A DNA stretch of 64,000 bases from Ilex aquifolium (Eukaryota; Streptophyta; Magnoliopsida; Aquifoliales; Aquifoliaceae): NCBI GenBank assembly GCA_951799425.1, contig OX637395.1, positions 40,477,173-40,541,172 on the forward strand. The letters are read 5' to 3'. The notes under the pieces were generated by a model, which was given only the letters and a program-made list of their open reading frames with translations, made no database searches and was not told where the DNA came from. Shown one piece after another: positions 9,718-21,151 of the stretch; within the stretch, counting starts at the first letter, position 1; each line of letters starts with the position of its first letter. Both the position numbers and the translations under genes were made by a program.

Positions 9718-12700
9718 TCAGGTTGACACACCATGCAACAATCTGACAAACCCAAGAAAGCTTAGCTTCCCATCAGTATGCCTTATCCAGTCATTGAGAA
9801 CGGAATAGACTGGGACAGAGGAACTAAGCCCGAGTTCCTGGAAGAATTATCAATAGAACAATAGATATTAGCCTATTTTTAAAGACAAAAATACATCAAC
9901 TTCGAATTATCAGTACTGAATACAGCAGCAAAAGCTGGAGTTTTTTATACAGTCTTTGCTGTTTCTTAATCATTTTTCTTTGAATCTGGTGGTGTTTCTT
10001 ATTCAAAGTGTACCAAAAGTAGATTTAACCATAAGACTTTGCATCTTTTGCCTAAAGATGAAGGAAGCAGAGCACATCAATAAGATCACCAGCCAATGTT
10101 TTTAGGATCACTGAACCAGTAATTGAGCTAAGTATATCTTCTTAGCAATGGCACGCCCACCTCATAATCCAACTCAACTCAAAACATATTGGGTGTCAAC
10201 TTGTGCCACATCCACAAAAGAAATGAGTAACCGCATTTGACAATTGTTATAAATGAACCAGTGCTAGCACAGCAGAATTTAATACTAGAGTTCAGTGAGA
10301 AAACACAGAAGTACCATGGATGAGGGAAATAACTAAAGGAATTAAATTTTGGCATCAAACCACCAAGATTAACAAAAATGTTATTGCTCAGTTAATTGAA
10401 AACTTAGCTGAGAACCAACAAAATATAAAATTTGAGTCATCTGACCCATCCTTGGTTTCTCTTAATAAAATGTCAAAGCTGCTACCACATGCTTTGTATG
10501 ATCATGTTGAATACAGAATAAGCAAAAGTTTTGGGCAACTTTGATGCCATAATCCAAGCTATGGAATCCACAGCAATGACTCCTCCAATGCCCAAACAGA
10601 AGGATTTGCATATAAATGGAAAAATGGCATAACTAAGTCGATCCAATTGTGCAAAAGAGTAGGAAGGTATTTGGGTATTGCAACAACAATAGGCTTCCTG
10701 TCATTTATAGGGGATTCAGGAATACGTCACAAAAGTTGTGGAAGGTATAGAAGCAAATTCACAACTTCAGGGTCAGCTATGCTGGCTTATTGGGTTCACC
10801 AGTCCCTTGTGTGCCGGGCTAGCAGGATTGTTGTGTGTTGTCCTTAGATGGTTGCCTGCTTTTGATCAATGACAATTGAAAATCATCATCATAATGCTCC
10901 TCATGTCTACCCTAGCCGCCAAACAACATCCAGACAGAGGAGAAAAAAAAGAACTGAAATAACAAGATGGTGATTCTATAGGCTAGGTCTATTTATTCAC
11001 TAAAATGCTTCTTTGATTCAACTAATAAGCAAAAGATCCCTCTGTCTACAATTTTCTCTTAGCATCTCAAAGCATATGGCTAGCGGATTCTAAGAAGTGG
11101 ACTTTCAGAGGTAAACTTTGTCAGCAATGAAAATTATTCTAAAATGACAAGCGCAGTTGAGAGATTAAAAAAACAAACAGGTTCATTGGATTAGGTCACA
11201 ATTTTCCAGCTCAGGATCCAAATTGACCCTTGTCTATGACAGTATTTTCAGCTGGAAGAGTTAGTATTAAAAAGACAACAGTTGAAGCCAAAATTCAAGT
11301 CCCACACTAGATACATAAGTAGAAACAGTATTGTTTGCAATATTTATAAGAAGAAACCCAGATCATCACAATCTCTTCCACATCCTGAGAACCAAAATAC
11401 GAACCCATATTTATTGCAATGCACAGCCAATTCTTATTCTTACGAAGCATCTGAACCTTGAATTTCTTTTCTGAGCTTATTTAATTTCTCAACCAGATGT
11501 AATTTGGTTTGACATTGTTTTTGAAACATACTAAAAACTCTCAGAAATGTAAGAAAACTCCACTTACAGATGCAAGTTCTTCAATGACAATCGCCCTGTT
11601 CCCATCTTTCTCAAAAATTTCATATGCGCGACGAGCATGTTGTTCCCAGCGATCAAGTGCCTCCAGCTGCTGGACACTTAATGCAGCTGCACAGAACTCT
11701 TCAAAATCCAACCTTCTGTATTGAAGTGTATTTAGCTGTCTCAAAGAAATTAAACACAGCTAATATTATAAGCTATAACCAAACTAAAAATCATGGACCA
11801 GCTACACAAATAAGCAGTGGTTAGCTTATTACCGAAGCAAGGATATCAGGGATGTGGGACTCCTTCATAGCATCGGTTGCATTTTTCATCAGGGACTGCT
11901 CAGAAAAAATTGGCATCAGAAAACCTAAAATATAACCAACCAGTGACCCAAAATAAAATTATAATGAAAGAAACCAACCATTCTAATATTTTCTAAGGTG
12001 ATGCTGCCCTTTTTGCTTGAATCCAACAGTGCAAACTGGTCCTTCAGATAGCAGAGTTCATCAGCAGTCACTGTCTTAGACAGGGCCTGCAAGAAGATTC
12101 ACAAATATGAAATGGTATATGTTATGGCAAAGCAATAAAATCTGGAAACTTCAGGGAGCAGAGATATACCAAGTCATCTAACCACCAAACTTACAATCCA
12201 CTATTATATGTTTGCAGAATGACTTGTATTCGCTTCTTTTTTTAACAAGCAATTAATCAAACTATTGTAATGATTTGGTCTTCACTCTGCGAAGTAAAAT
12301 CCAAGGAACACTCAAAATTATTGTGACAGACTAACAGAGGTCAAATGTCAGCCACCGCCGAAGTGAGACTGATTCTTGAGGACAGTTAAGCTCTGATAAT
12401 ACAAATTTCAGACATCATATTATGTCACAACCTGAAGATGGCTCATCCAATCTATCCTATTAATCAATGAGAAGGGTTTGTCTCTATGACAGTTTTGGAT
12501 TGGAAGAAGTAATGGTTGTAACATAACCTGCTATCTTTTTCTTGTCTTTTTTTGGGTAAGTTACTATCCTTTTCTTGTCACTTGGCATGGTAATAGTGCA
12601 TAGACAGAAAGAGTAGGATGAGGGGAAGTGCATGCTCATAGCACGTGCCCACCCAAGTAGAGTGTAAAAGAAATACAAAAACTATTCAACTCGGAAAATC

Positions 12701-15700
12701 TTTTCTTTTTTTCTAATAAGCACAAATTGGAAATTGTGATCGACATGCATATATTTCAGAAGAGCTTCTTCAAACATAAACATAACACAAGGGAAAAAAT
12801 AGCCTTCTGATAAACAGCAATATAATAAAATTGGGCATGCCAAGACAAGCAGAGTTGAGACCGGTAAGTTTTGCTATTTTCAGCAGTCTAATCATATACA
12901 CACCCTTAAAGCAGCCTTACGCAAAGATGATGATCGCATATACGCTTTCATTTGTTTGAATATAAGAATATCAAGTGGGACCCTTGCATCATTGTAGTTC
13001 CGAATCCAGGCATGACCTGCAAACAAAAGATTGTGAACAGTCTGAAGGGCAAGAATCCAGAATCCTTTTTTTTTTTTTGGAGAGAGTAAACACTCACTTA
13101 GAGCCTGAGCAGCAGTCATCCGTTTCCGGGGGTCTTTATTTAATAGACGCTTGACAAAGTCCTTTGCTTCTGAAGACAATGAAGGCCAAGGTGCTTCATC
13201 AAAACTTGGATCGGCTTTTAGGACTGCCCGAAAAATGCCAGATTCAGTCCGGGCCCAAAATGGACGACTACCACATAGAAGAATATATGCTATCACACCT
13301 ATACTCCATACATCTGCATCTGTACTGTAAGACCTGTGGAGAACTTCAGGTGCCACATAGTATGCACTTCCAACAATGTCATTGAGCTTTTCATCTGCAC
13401 ATTGCTGCAAGTATTGAACACCCTATCCAAACTCCAAAGGCTAAAAGGAACGGATACATCATATGAATTCAAGCGGCGAGGACAGACCTGGTCTGACAAA
13501 ATCCGATAAGCCAAAATCTATGACTTTCAACTGGGACTTTTCCTCCTTAGAGGTAAACAGGAAATTCTGATCCATTGGATAACAATAATTAGATGACACC
13601 AAAAGTAAACACGTAAAGAACCACAACCTCATCATCCACAAATTATTCCAAGCCATAGCACTAAAACACAACTATCCATCTATTATTGTTGGACAAAACA
13701 TGTAGAGGAAATGATGCCTTTTGCCGGTAAACACTACCCACTGATAAGGAGTACCACGAAGAATCTTATCATATTGTAGAGAGGCAATCCACATCTAAGT
13801 ACTAAATTTCCATTTTACCCCAAATGTAATTTTCATATAATTACCTTCCGAAAAAAATTAAATTCATATGATCAAACAAATGTATTTGATTACGCGATAT
13901 AAAAATATGGCATTTGGAAGTCATCGACGTATATGATAACAAAGGTTTACAGCTTTGAAAAGGAGAAAAAAGGAGAAAGATGTGGAGGAGAATCTGTTAG
14001 AAATGCAATGATTATTGCTAAGGTGTAATCTAACACATGAAGTCAATATGTCCAGTGAAACATATAAAAATTCATGATAGAGGTATCCACATTTGGAAAA
14101 AATGTGTTCAACATAAACCATACATTAATGGTATAAACCATTAATAAAACAAGCAATGTAGGTCTGATAGGGTGACTCAAATATATTACTGTACCTGTTG
14201 TTCCAACTTTCATAGAACTATCTAGTTTGATTGCCAACTTTTACCTTTCAAGAAAGGTCAGGTCTGATTATCAATTTTTAACTTTCAGGAAACATCTCCA
14301 CTTCCCCTAAGACGAAAAATTCAAAACCTTAAACAACGACACTTAAAAAGTTTGGACTTAGACTGCCAAAATTAATTGAAATACCAGCATCACTGAAGTT
14401 AGAATATGAAGCAAAGATCAAAGGGCACCCCGGTATGCTTGTTACAATGGTCAAATCAACAAGTCACAAATAAGGTGATTTTTTTCCTTTTTATTATGTT
14501 CCCTTGAATAGCAGTTGGACCAAATCTTTGTAGGGGCACGCTCCTGGTAGAATGTTCAATGAACCAGTTGGTTGCTCTTTAATTCCACATCAACAGAATA
14601 GTTATGATACCTCTTGAAAAAAAATTCATGGGTTCCAAATGAGTGGATCCACTCAGTAGGTACTTTGTGTTCACTCTAAAGAATTACTTTCCGAAGGGGT
14701 AAATGGAATTTATCGCACATCAAATGTTCTAATTTTAGCAAACATAAATGTGGGAATATGTTTTACCTCTGGTTTAAGATCACGATGCACCACACCCTGG
14801 AGATGACAAAAGGCAACCACGTTCAATATCTGGACCATAATAGCCTTTGCATCATCTTCTGAGTATTTCCCATCCCTGCAAAATTAATGAGAATACAGCC
14901 AATCATAGTATCAGGTATAACCAAATAAATGAAAGAACAAACAAATAACCCCAATGATGAAGACATAAAGAACAAGTAGGAACATAACCATACTAATAAA
15001 AGGAACACCTTGCAAGTATTCTATCTAAGAGCTCCCCTCCTTGGCACAACCTGAAATAGGTATAAAACTAGTTAACTGCCCATGTGATTTCTGTGATAAG
15101 TATGCAACAAGTGATCCTTCCAAAAATTTTAATGTCAACCCAGGTAACTAAAGCTTGAATATACTATATGCTAGCCTTTGATACAGTAAACTAAGTTTCG
15201 ACTTATGTCAATCGTCCTCACTGAAGTGTCAAGCAAATACTAAATTGACCTCAAAAAATTATTACAAAGTCTAACAGCTAATGATATTTCACTAGTGATA
15301 TAGGATCACAAGCAAAAAACAGTTTTAGAAGCTTACTCCATTACTATATAAACATTATCAAGGTCTTCGAACGCATCATAGAACTGTACAAGATTGTTAT
15401 GTCCTGTCAAGGCTCGCAATATTTTCACCTCCCTTCTCACATCCTCAACTGCAATAGCTGTTGTCAGCTGACAACAAAAATTTACATCAGACGAGAATAT
15501 TAAGTTTCATAACCCCAACTAAGAAGCGTAATATGAAATTTGATGAACATGCCCTACAAGTTATTGTTCCGGACTAGAAACAAAAATCTTCACACGGAAT
15601 TATTTGTCTTGGACCAAACAGTAACTAACACATAACAATCAAAATACAAAGAAATTCCATGTCTTTTCTACCAAATTACTTCCAACATTCCCTCCTACCA

Positions 15701-17793
15701 ATTCAAGTACAATGAACCCCATATGATCCATGTAATATATTCATGAAGCAGGACAAGCATCCGTAAAGTCTTTTCTCCTAACGAATTTTTTACTCTGTAA
15801 ATTAAGTGGCCAGAAGTCCTGAGGAATTAACGTGCACAATTTTTTTTTCCTTTCTCTTTTGGTTTCTTACGAGTACAAATACTATACTCCTTAGGAACAG
15901 GTGTACATAAAAGGGTGCTTAGCAACACAAGACATCACCAACCTAATTTTAGGATCAGACTCAAACATACTATACAGTACCATGAAGGGTTCTCCAGTAT
16001 GAATAGAAAGTCTTTCTAATGATATTAGCATAGAGAAATGGAAGCATGACAATCCACCCTCTTTTCTCTCATTCATTCTTGAAGGAGATGGCATATGCTT
16101 GATTTTAGCTCTTAATCCCTTAACGATTTTTCTTTGAGGATTCCTTTTTAAGTAGAGGTGACTTCTGAAAGTACATGCCCAAATTGCCAACAAATCCCTC
16201 TTGTTTAATTTGAATTGCTCATAAACTCAAATTAAAGAGTCGCCATATCACACCCCTTCCCTGAAGGTAAATAGATCACCATCCATCACTGCCTCTCCAA
16301 GTGGAGGGGAAAAGCTCAAGCATGGATCAAGTCCAAAGATTGGCCTTTGGTGTTAGTAAAACAAGTCAGGCTCACGCTACAATGGGCCAAAGAACAGTCA
16401 GGTAAGGCGCATGCTTGACCAGCAGCCAGGTTGAATCTAATTATAGACCAAACTTTTCATCCCGGATTGGAATAGTGACTTGTTTTAACGATCAGATCCA
16501 ACATAACCATCGTATCATCTGTCTTCACTTTTAACGACCAGGTTGAATCCTGCTGGTAGCAGACTTCACTTTTAAGATCCAACAGTAACACTTTTGAGCA
16601 AGGAAGTAGTGTAATCAAATCTTCTCTACTTCACCAAATTCATATTCAGTGACTTTTTTGATTGAAATCATGAGACAAAAAATGAACAGGCTCGATTATG
16701 CATAAATTCACTCGTAGGGCCAAAATCTATTTTAGACAGATTATACATGTTCACTGGTAGGGCCAAAATCTAATTCTAACATAAATTAAACAAGTTGGGC
16801 AAGGTCAAGACACCAAACAAGTTAGGCACTTGATGCATTGCACACCCAGGAATCCATGAACGGAAGTTAAATTAGGGTTTCCAAAGCAGACACTTCAGCC
16901 ACTCAAATCCCTTTCAACATACTTTTTAATATTTTAACCTAAGAAAGATCCATACTTTTTTCCACTTCTATAAGACATGAAAATTTTCAAAAACAAATAT
17001 AAAAATAAATAAACAAATCACTATCATCAATGTTCCTCCCCAAGAAAGAAGTAAATAAATGGGTGATGAAGTTTTGATCTTTATCATCATTAATTACATA
17101 TACAATTCTCCATGACTGAATCAATTTCAAGAAATCAAGACACCCAAAAATTTGTTGGATTTCAAAGCAAAAATTGTGTTTGCATATACACATAAAAAAC
17201 GAATATAGATATTCAGATATAGGGTTCAGATCGAGGGAGCAAGGGGACAAAGGTCAAACCTTGGCCTTGGTTATGACCTTCACAGCAACTTGTTGACCCT
17301 GAAGGTCACCCTTCTTAGACCTAGCCGAACAGGTATACCCAAAATGACCTCGTCCCACCTCTTCGCCAACCTCATACTTACTAGTAAACTGCTTCGAAAA
17401 TCCAAAACTCTTATCCAACTTCCCAACATAGCTCCCCTCCGTCTCCGCCGCATTATTCGGCTTCACGGCCACGTGCCGCCTCGCCAGCACCGCCTTAATA
17501 TGCTTCACCGGAGACGGCGGCGGAAAAGGACGCTTGAAAACCCTCCACGGCGTCGAATTGGCACTCCCGGAAGGTAGCGCCGGAGATTTCTTGGAGAAAA
17601 AGTAGTGAGCGGGGCTAGGACTGTAGAAGGGGAAGAGCGGCGATTTTTTCCCATTCCCGGCATAGTTATTTCCGTCTTCTCCGGCTACTGATCCATTCGC
17701 CGGAGTTCTCGGAGGGTCAGTGTTTTCTTCTTCTAGGGTTTCTCTGGTAGCGTATGGATTGGGCTTGGGAGTTTTGGAGGTGCAGGTTCCCAT
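9718..17793 (-). CDS. CDPK-related protein kinase (CRK family)
   Basis: Eleven exons with standard splice sites: 17793-17260, 15467-15337, 15050-15009, 14875-14767, 13566-13488, 13394-13098, 13016-12904, 12086-11979, 11895-11833, 11735-11568, 9837-9718. They sum to 1764 nt, an intact frame of 587 residues. The N-terminus MGTCTSK has the myristoylation Gly2 and a palmitoylable Cys4, which suggests membrane anchoring. A basic Pro-rich linker (residues 50-110) precedes a Ser/Thr kinase domain (about 140-400) with GRGHFG, Lys172, HRDLKPEN (266-273) and DFG (289-291). The tail has degenerate EF-hand-like segments ([23 protein letters not shown]), so calcium binding is expected to be weak or absent, as is known for CRKs. 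The protein ends LLHGVST, a few residues shorter than Arabidopsis CRKs. Substrate unknown. Confidence 0.93.
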
Positions 17794-18920
17794 GGTACCC
17801 CTCTGATCGGGGAGTTGAGACTCAGAGTTTCAATGGCATTTCTCGTAAATTCATTGAGAAAGACGGGAGGAAATAGAATTGTTCTCCTTCTCTGGGGTGG
17901 TGGATAATATGGTATCACCGTTCACGTCAAGGAGTAGGCGGAGGGTGGAAGAAGAAGGGAGAGAGAGAGAGAGACGTCTTGTGCAACACATGATGACGTG
18001 GCATCCACATGAATTTCGACTAATTAGCATTAAATACTATCACAAAGCGACAATGGTCTAGGTGTTGTGCTGTATATTTATTCATTATCCTCTCAATAAT
18101 TTAAGGAAATATAAAAATAAGATAATAATTTATTTTCTATTTAATCGCATACATATCAATCTGTATGACTGTATATAGATCTGTATTAATTTTTTTTGTT
18201 ACAAGATATTTAAGTTTGTGTCGAATATTTTTCTCGAGTTCAGATATTAACTACGAGTTCGAATAATGATCACTGTATTCCGAATGAATTTAAAACATAT
18301 CCTTGAGAAACAAGAGTTATCAATCCTTATTTTTTTCTTTTTTGCTAAAGGGTGTCCAGACTTTCGCCGACTATTCCTAGAGCTCAACGGTGGTCACCTT
18401 GATTTGAACTGATCTAGAACATATCTCTAAAGGAATAAAGATGACTAGCTTGTAAGAAGTGTAAGAGGAAATTGAACCTAAAACCTCTGGATTATCCAAT
18501 GACAGACTCCATCATTGAACCTCCCCTAAAAATTAGAGTGATTGACTCGAGATATGAAAAATATTAAATCTGAAATCTCGCTTGAATTTAATGTAATATC
18601 GTATTTTTAGACATGAATTATAATTAATATTCTCAATATTAGCAAATGAATTATTATATTATATTCTTCCCTAAGCTGACAAAAAAATCCGTTAAATAAC
18701 CGTGACATGACATTGTCCACCTAACCCACTTCTAAGTTCCAAGTCCCAAACCCCGCCACCGCCAGCAAACGAATAAGATCAGCCACACAAAAAAATAAAA
18801 TAAATAAAAAACATAACAGTCAATTCTAGATCAAGTCATTTTCATTACTTCCATGTCTTTTGTAGCCATAAATTGAAGGATGTCTATCCTATCGGACAAA
18901 AAAAATATCAGACATTATAT
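17794..18920. other. Kinase promoter region, then gene-free sequence
   Basis: 17794-18000 is the likely 5' UTR and promoter of the divergently ended kinase gene, with a GA tract at 17957-17974. From 18060 the sequence is AT-rich and has no coding frame. 18350-18530 resembles the degraded, moderately repetitive intergenic sequence seen in many plants, but I cannot assign it to a family. Confidence 0.35.
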
Positions 18921-18924
18921 TTAT

Positions 18925-19745
18925 GGTTAGTTATTTCCCATACTTAAAGATATGGAATAATAAAAAAAATTGTCAGTAATAAATATATTTGTATTCACAC
19001 CCAAAATTAAATCACAAACATAAATGAGAGATAAAAAAATTTAAGTACCGATTATAATGGGGGATCGGGGTTACTGGTGGTAGGCGGCAGTGGTGATGAT
19101 AGGAGACGGTGATGGTTGTGGTAAGTGGCGACAACCGTGATGGTGGTGGTGGGTTTTGGGTGACAATGATGGTAGTAGTAGACGACGGTGATGGTGGTTG
19201 GCAGTGGTGGTGATGGGATGACGACAGTGGTGGTGGGCGGTGACGATGGTGGTGGTGGGCGACGATAGATGTTTCTAGGCGATAGCGTGATGAGTTGTGG
19301 TGAATGACGGCGGTAGTAAGTGTGATAAGGGTAGGTGATAGTAAGTGGCTGCAGTGGTAGGCGATGACGGGTGGTGGTAGTAGGTGTGGTGGGGGTGGTT
19401 GACAGTGGCTGATGGAGATGGTGGGCGACGACGGGTGCTGGTGGGTTGTGGTAGTGGGTGACGATGGACAACAATGGTGATTGTGGGTGTTGACGGTGGG
19501 CAACGATGGTAGTGAGATGGTGGTGATAATAGTAATAAATATAAGAATAAGATGATAATGGTAGTGGGTGGTGGCAGTGGACGACGATTGTTACAATCAG
19601 TGGTGGGTGGCGGTGGGGCAGTGAGGGTGGGGTGGCGGTGGTGGGTTGGCGTTGGTGGTGGTATTTGTGATGGTCGTGGAGGTGGTGGTGGGACGGTGGG
19701 GGTGGTAGGGGCGATGGTGAGACAGTGGCGGTGGTGGTAAGGTGC
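18925..19745. repeat. GTG-rich dispersed element, copy A
   Basis: An AT-rich lead of about 120 bp (18925-19045) is followed by roughly 700 bp built of GTGGTG, GGTGAT, GACGG and GGCGGTGG units. The lead and the start of the tract align well with 57757-57885, so this is a dispersed repeat and not a chance microsatellite. The complementary strand is open in several overlapping frames giving His/Pro/Thr/Ser-rich peptides, a pure composition effect. I see no terminal inverted repeat or target duplication. Confidence 0.7.
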
Positions 19746-20417
19746 GATAGTGGTATTTTTGTTTACATATAAAGTGACGTCACTCATAATGAGCCCAAAA
19801 AAGAAGTGACCTTCATCATGAGAGTCATTGGAAAAAAATTTCGGTGGGATGATATGATAGGATAGGACAGAGTATTATAATTTGGTTTGTATCGTGTCAG
19901 ACCCGTTTCCACTCGAACATACCAACTGTTCCGATGGTGTACTACAATGGCCCACACCATAACTGAATCCACACACTGCACATAACTCAACACTTGAGTT
20001 GTGCCCATCTCAAACTATAGACTTAATGCTTTATTTATTTATTTATTATTTAGTTCAACGGTCTGGATTATTCGGATTAGTTTATATATACTAATTTTCT
20101 CTTTAATTTGGTCAAAGATAAACCATCTACGCTAGAACTAGGGTATTCATGAGGGATAAATTCATCATGGTCTGACCCCAAGAAAATTGTCAAGATTGAA
20201 ACTCAAGATGACTTACGGTTCATCTTTGTTACTCCTTGATCGACCCTTGAGGTTAAATTAGTACTTTATTGATTCCACATTATTCGAGTTAGTTCAATGA
20301 TCAAATAAAATATGAAGAATAAAATTATGTGCCGTAAAAGTGTGCACCAAATCATCTGTAGCTATTGAATCAATGATAAGACCCATTGTTCCAATGACGG
20401 TAGATAATTTAGTGTAT
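19746..20417. other. Gene-free stretch
   Basis: About 670 bases of AT-rich sequence without a recognisable gene, RNA or complete repeat. Confidence 0.4.
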
Positions 20418-20422
20418 ATTTT

Positions 20423-20803
20423 TGTAAGGGTGTAAATCCGATCGGATCGAACCCTCCACCGAAGGATTCCGGCTGACCTCGGGCCACGCCGAGTAGCCTT
20501 TACCTCTCAGTGCCCGCAGGAACCTCGTCCCACATCGACTGAAAGTCGTCTCCCCCTCTCCCTTATAAGCCTTGAGCCCTTCAGGGATGGGTACCCACTA
20601 GCAATGGGATGATCATCCAAATGGCTAGTGGGTACCCATCCCTGAAGGGCTCAAGGCTTATAAGGGAGAGGGGAAGACGACTCTCAGTCGATGTGGGACG
20701 AGGTTCCTGCGGGCACTGAGAGGTAAAGGCTACTCGGCGTGGCCCGAGGTCAGCCGGAATCCTTCGGTGGAGGGTTCGATCCGGTCGGATTTACACCCTT
20801 ACA
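20423..20803. mobile_element. Palindromic (fold-back) element A with snRNA-type promoter motifs in both arms
   Basis: Almost the whole 381 bp is one inverted repeat: the left half (to about 20606) is mirrored by the right half with only about three mismatches that I can find, and even the centre contains GGATGATCATCC. Termini are TGTAAGGGTGTAAATCCG and its complement. Each arm has GTCCCACATCG, the plant snRNA upstream sequence element, followed 25 nt later by TTATAA: 20527-20537 with 20563-20568 on the plus strand, and 20699-20689 with 20663-20658 on the minus strand. No coding frame. Confidence 0.85.
20527..20568 (+). promoter_or_regulatory. USE plus TATA pair with U6-type spacing
   Basis: GTCCCACATCG fits the plant upstream sequence element consensus RTCCCACATCG exactly, and TTATAA starts 25 nt after it. 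In plants a USE-TATA gap of about 23-26 nt specifies Pol III (U6, U3) and about 33 nt specifies Pol II snRNA genes. A start would be expected about 25 nt past the TATA box, inside the palindrome centre, and a T5 run lies at 20814-20818. Whether it is used is unknown. Confidence 0.6.
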
Positions 20804-20817
20804 AAAAGGCGCCTTTT

Positions 20818-21146
20818 TGTAAGGGTGTAAATCCGCCACGGGATCTAACCCTCCACCGAAGGATTCCGGTTGACCTGGACCCCTTCTTAGGGCAATCCAG
20901 TAGCCTTTACCTCCCAGTGCCCACAGGAGCCTCGTCCCACATCTGATCAGATGGCCTAGTGGGTACCCATCCCTTGAGGGCTCAAGGCTTATAAGGGAGA
21001 GGGGGAGACGACTCTCAGTCGATGTGGGACGAGGCTCCTGCGGGCACTGGGAGGTAAAGGCTACTGGATTGCCCTAGGAAGGGGTCCAGGTCAGCCGGAA
21101 TCCTTCGGTGGAGGGTTAGATCCCGTGGCGGATTTACACCCTTACA
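20818..21146. mobile_element. Palindromic (fold-back) element B, asymmetric relative of element A
   Basis: It has the same termini as element A (TGTAAGGGTGTAAATCCG inverted), but the sub-terminal 100 bp differ (GACCTGGACCCC and GGCAATCCAG against GACCTCGGGCC in A). The arms (20818-20943 and 21021-21146) enclose about 77 bp present only once. The minus-strand arm keeps the full USE (21030-21020) and TTATAA (20994-20989) 25 nt apart; the plus-strand arm keeps GTCCCACATC (20934-20943) but has no TATA box after it. A and B are joined by the palindrome AAAAGGCGCCTTTT, and the pair is flanked by ATTTT on both sides (20418-20422 and 21147-21151). Confidence 0.8.
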
Positions 21147-21151
21147 ATTTT

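Noticed and set aside
10320-10544. 74-residue plus-strand frame inside the kinase gene
   Set aside because: It falls entirely in the kinase's last intron, on the opposite strand, with no family similarity or codon signal.
19012-19787. Several long overlapping His/Pro/Thr-rich frames on the minus strand
   Set aside because: All frames of a GTG-rich repeat are open and give low-complexity peptides; there is no start context, domain or splice pattern. The same happens at 57839-58760 and 1321-1662.
20527-20620. A true U6 or other snRNA gene in the palindrome
   Set aside because: The promoter motifs are present, but the sequence after the TATA box has no resemblance to U6, U3 or other snRNAs; only the promoter architecture is claimed.
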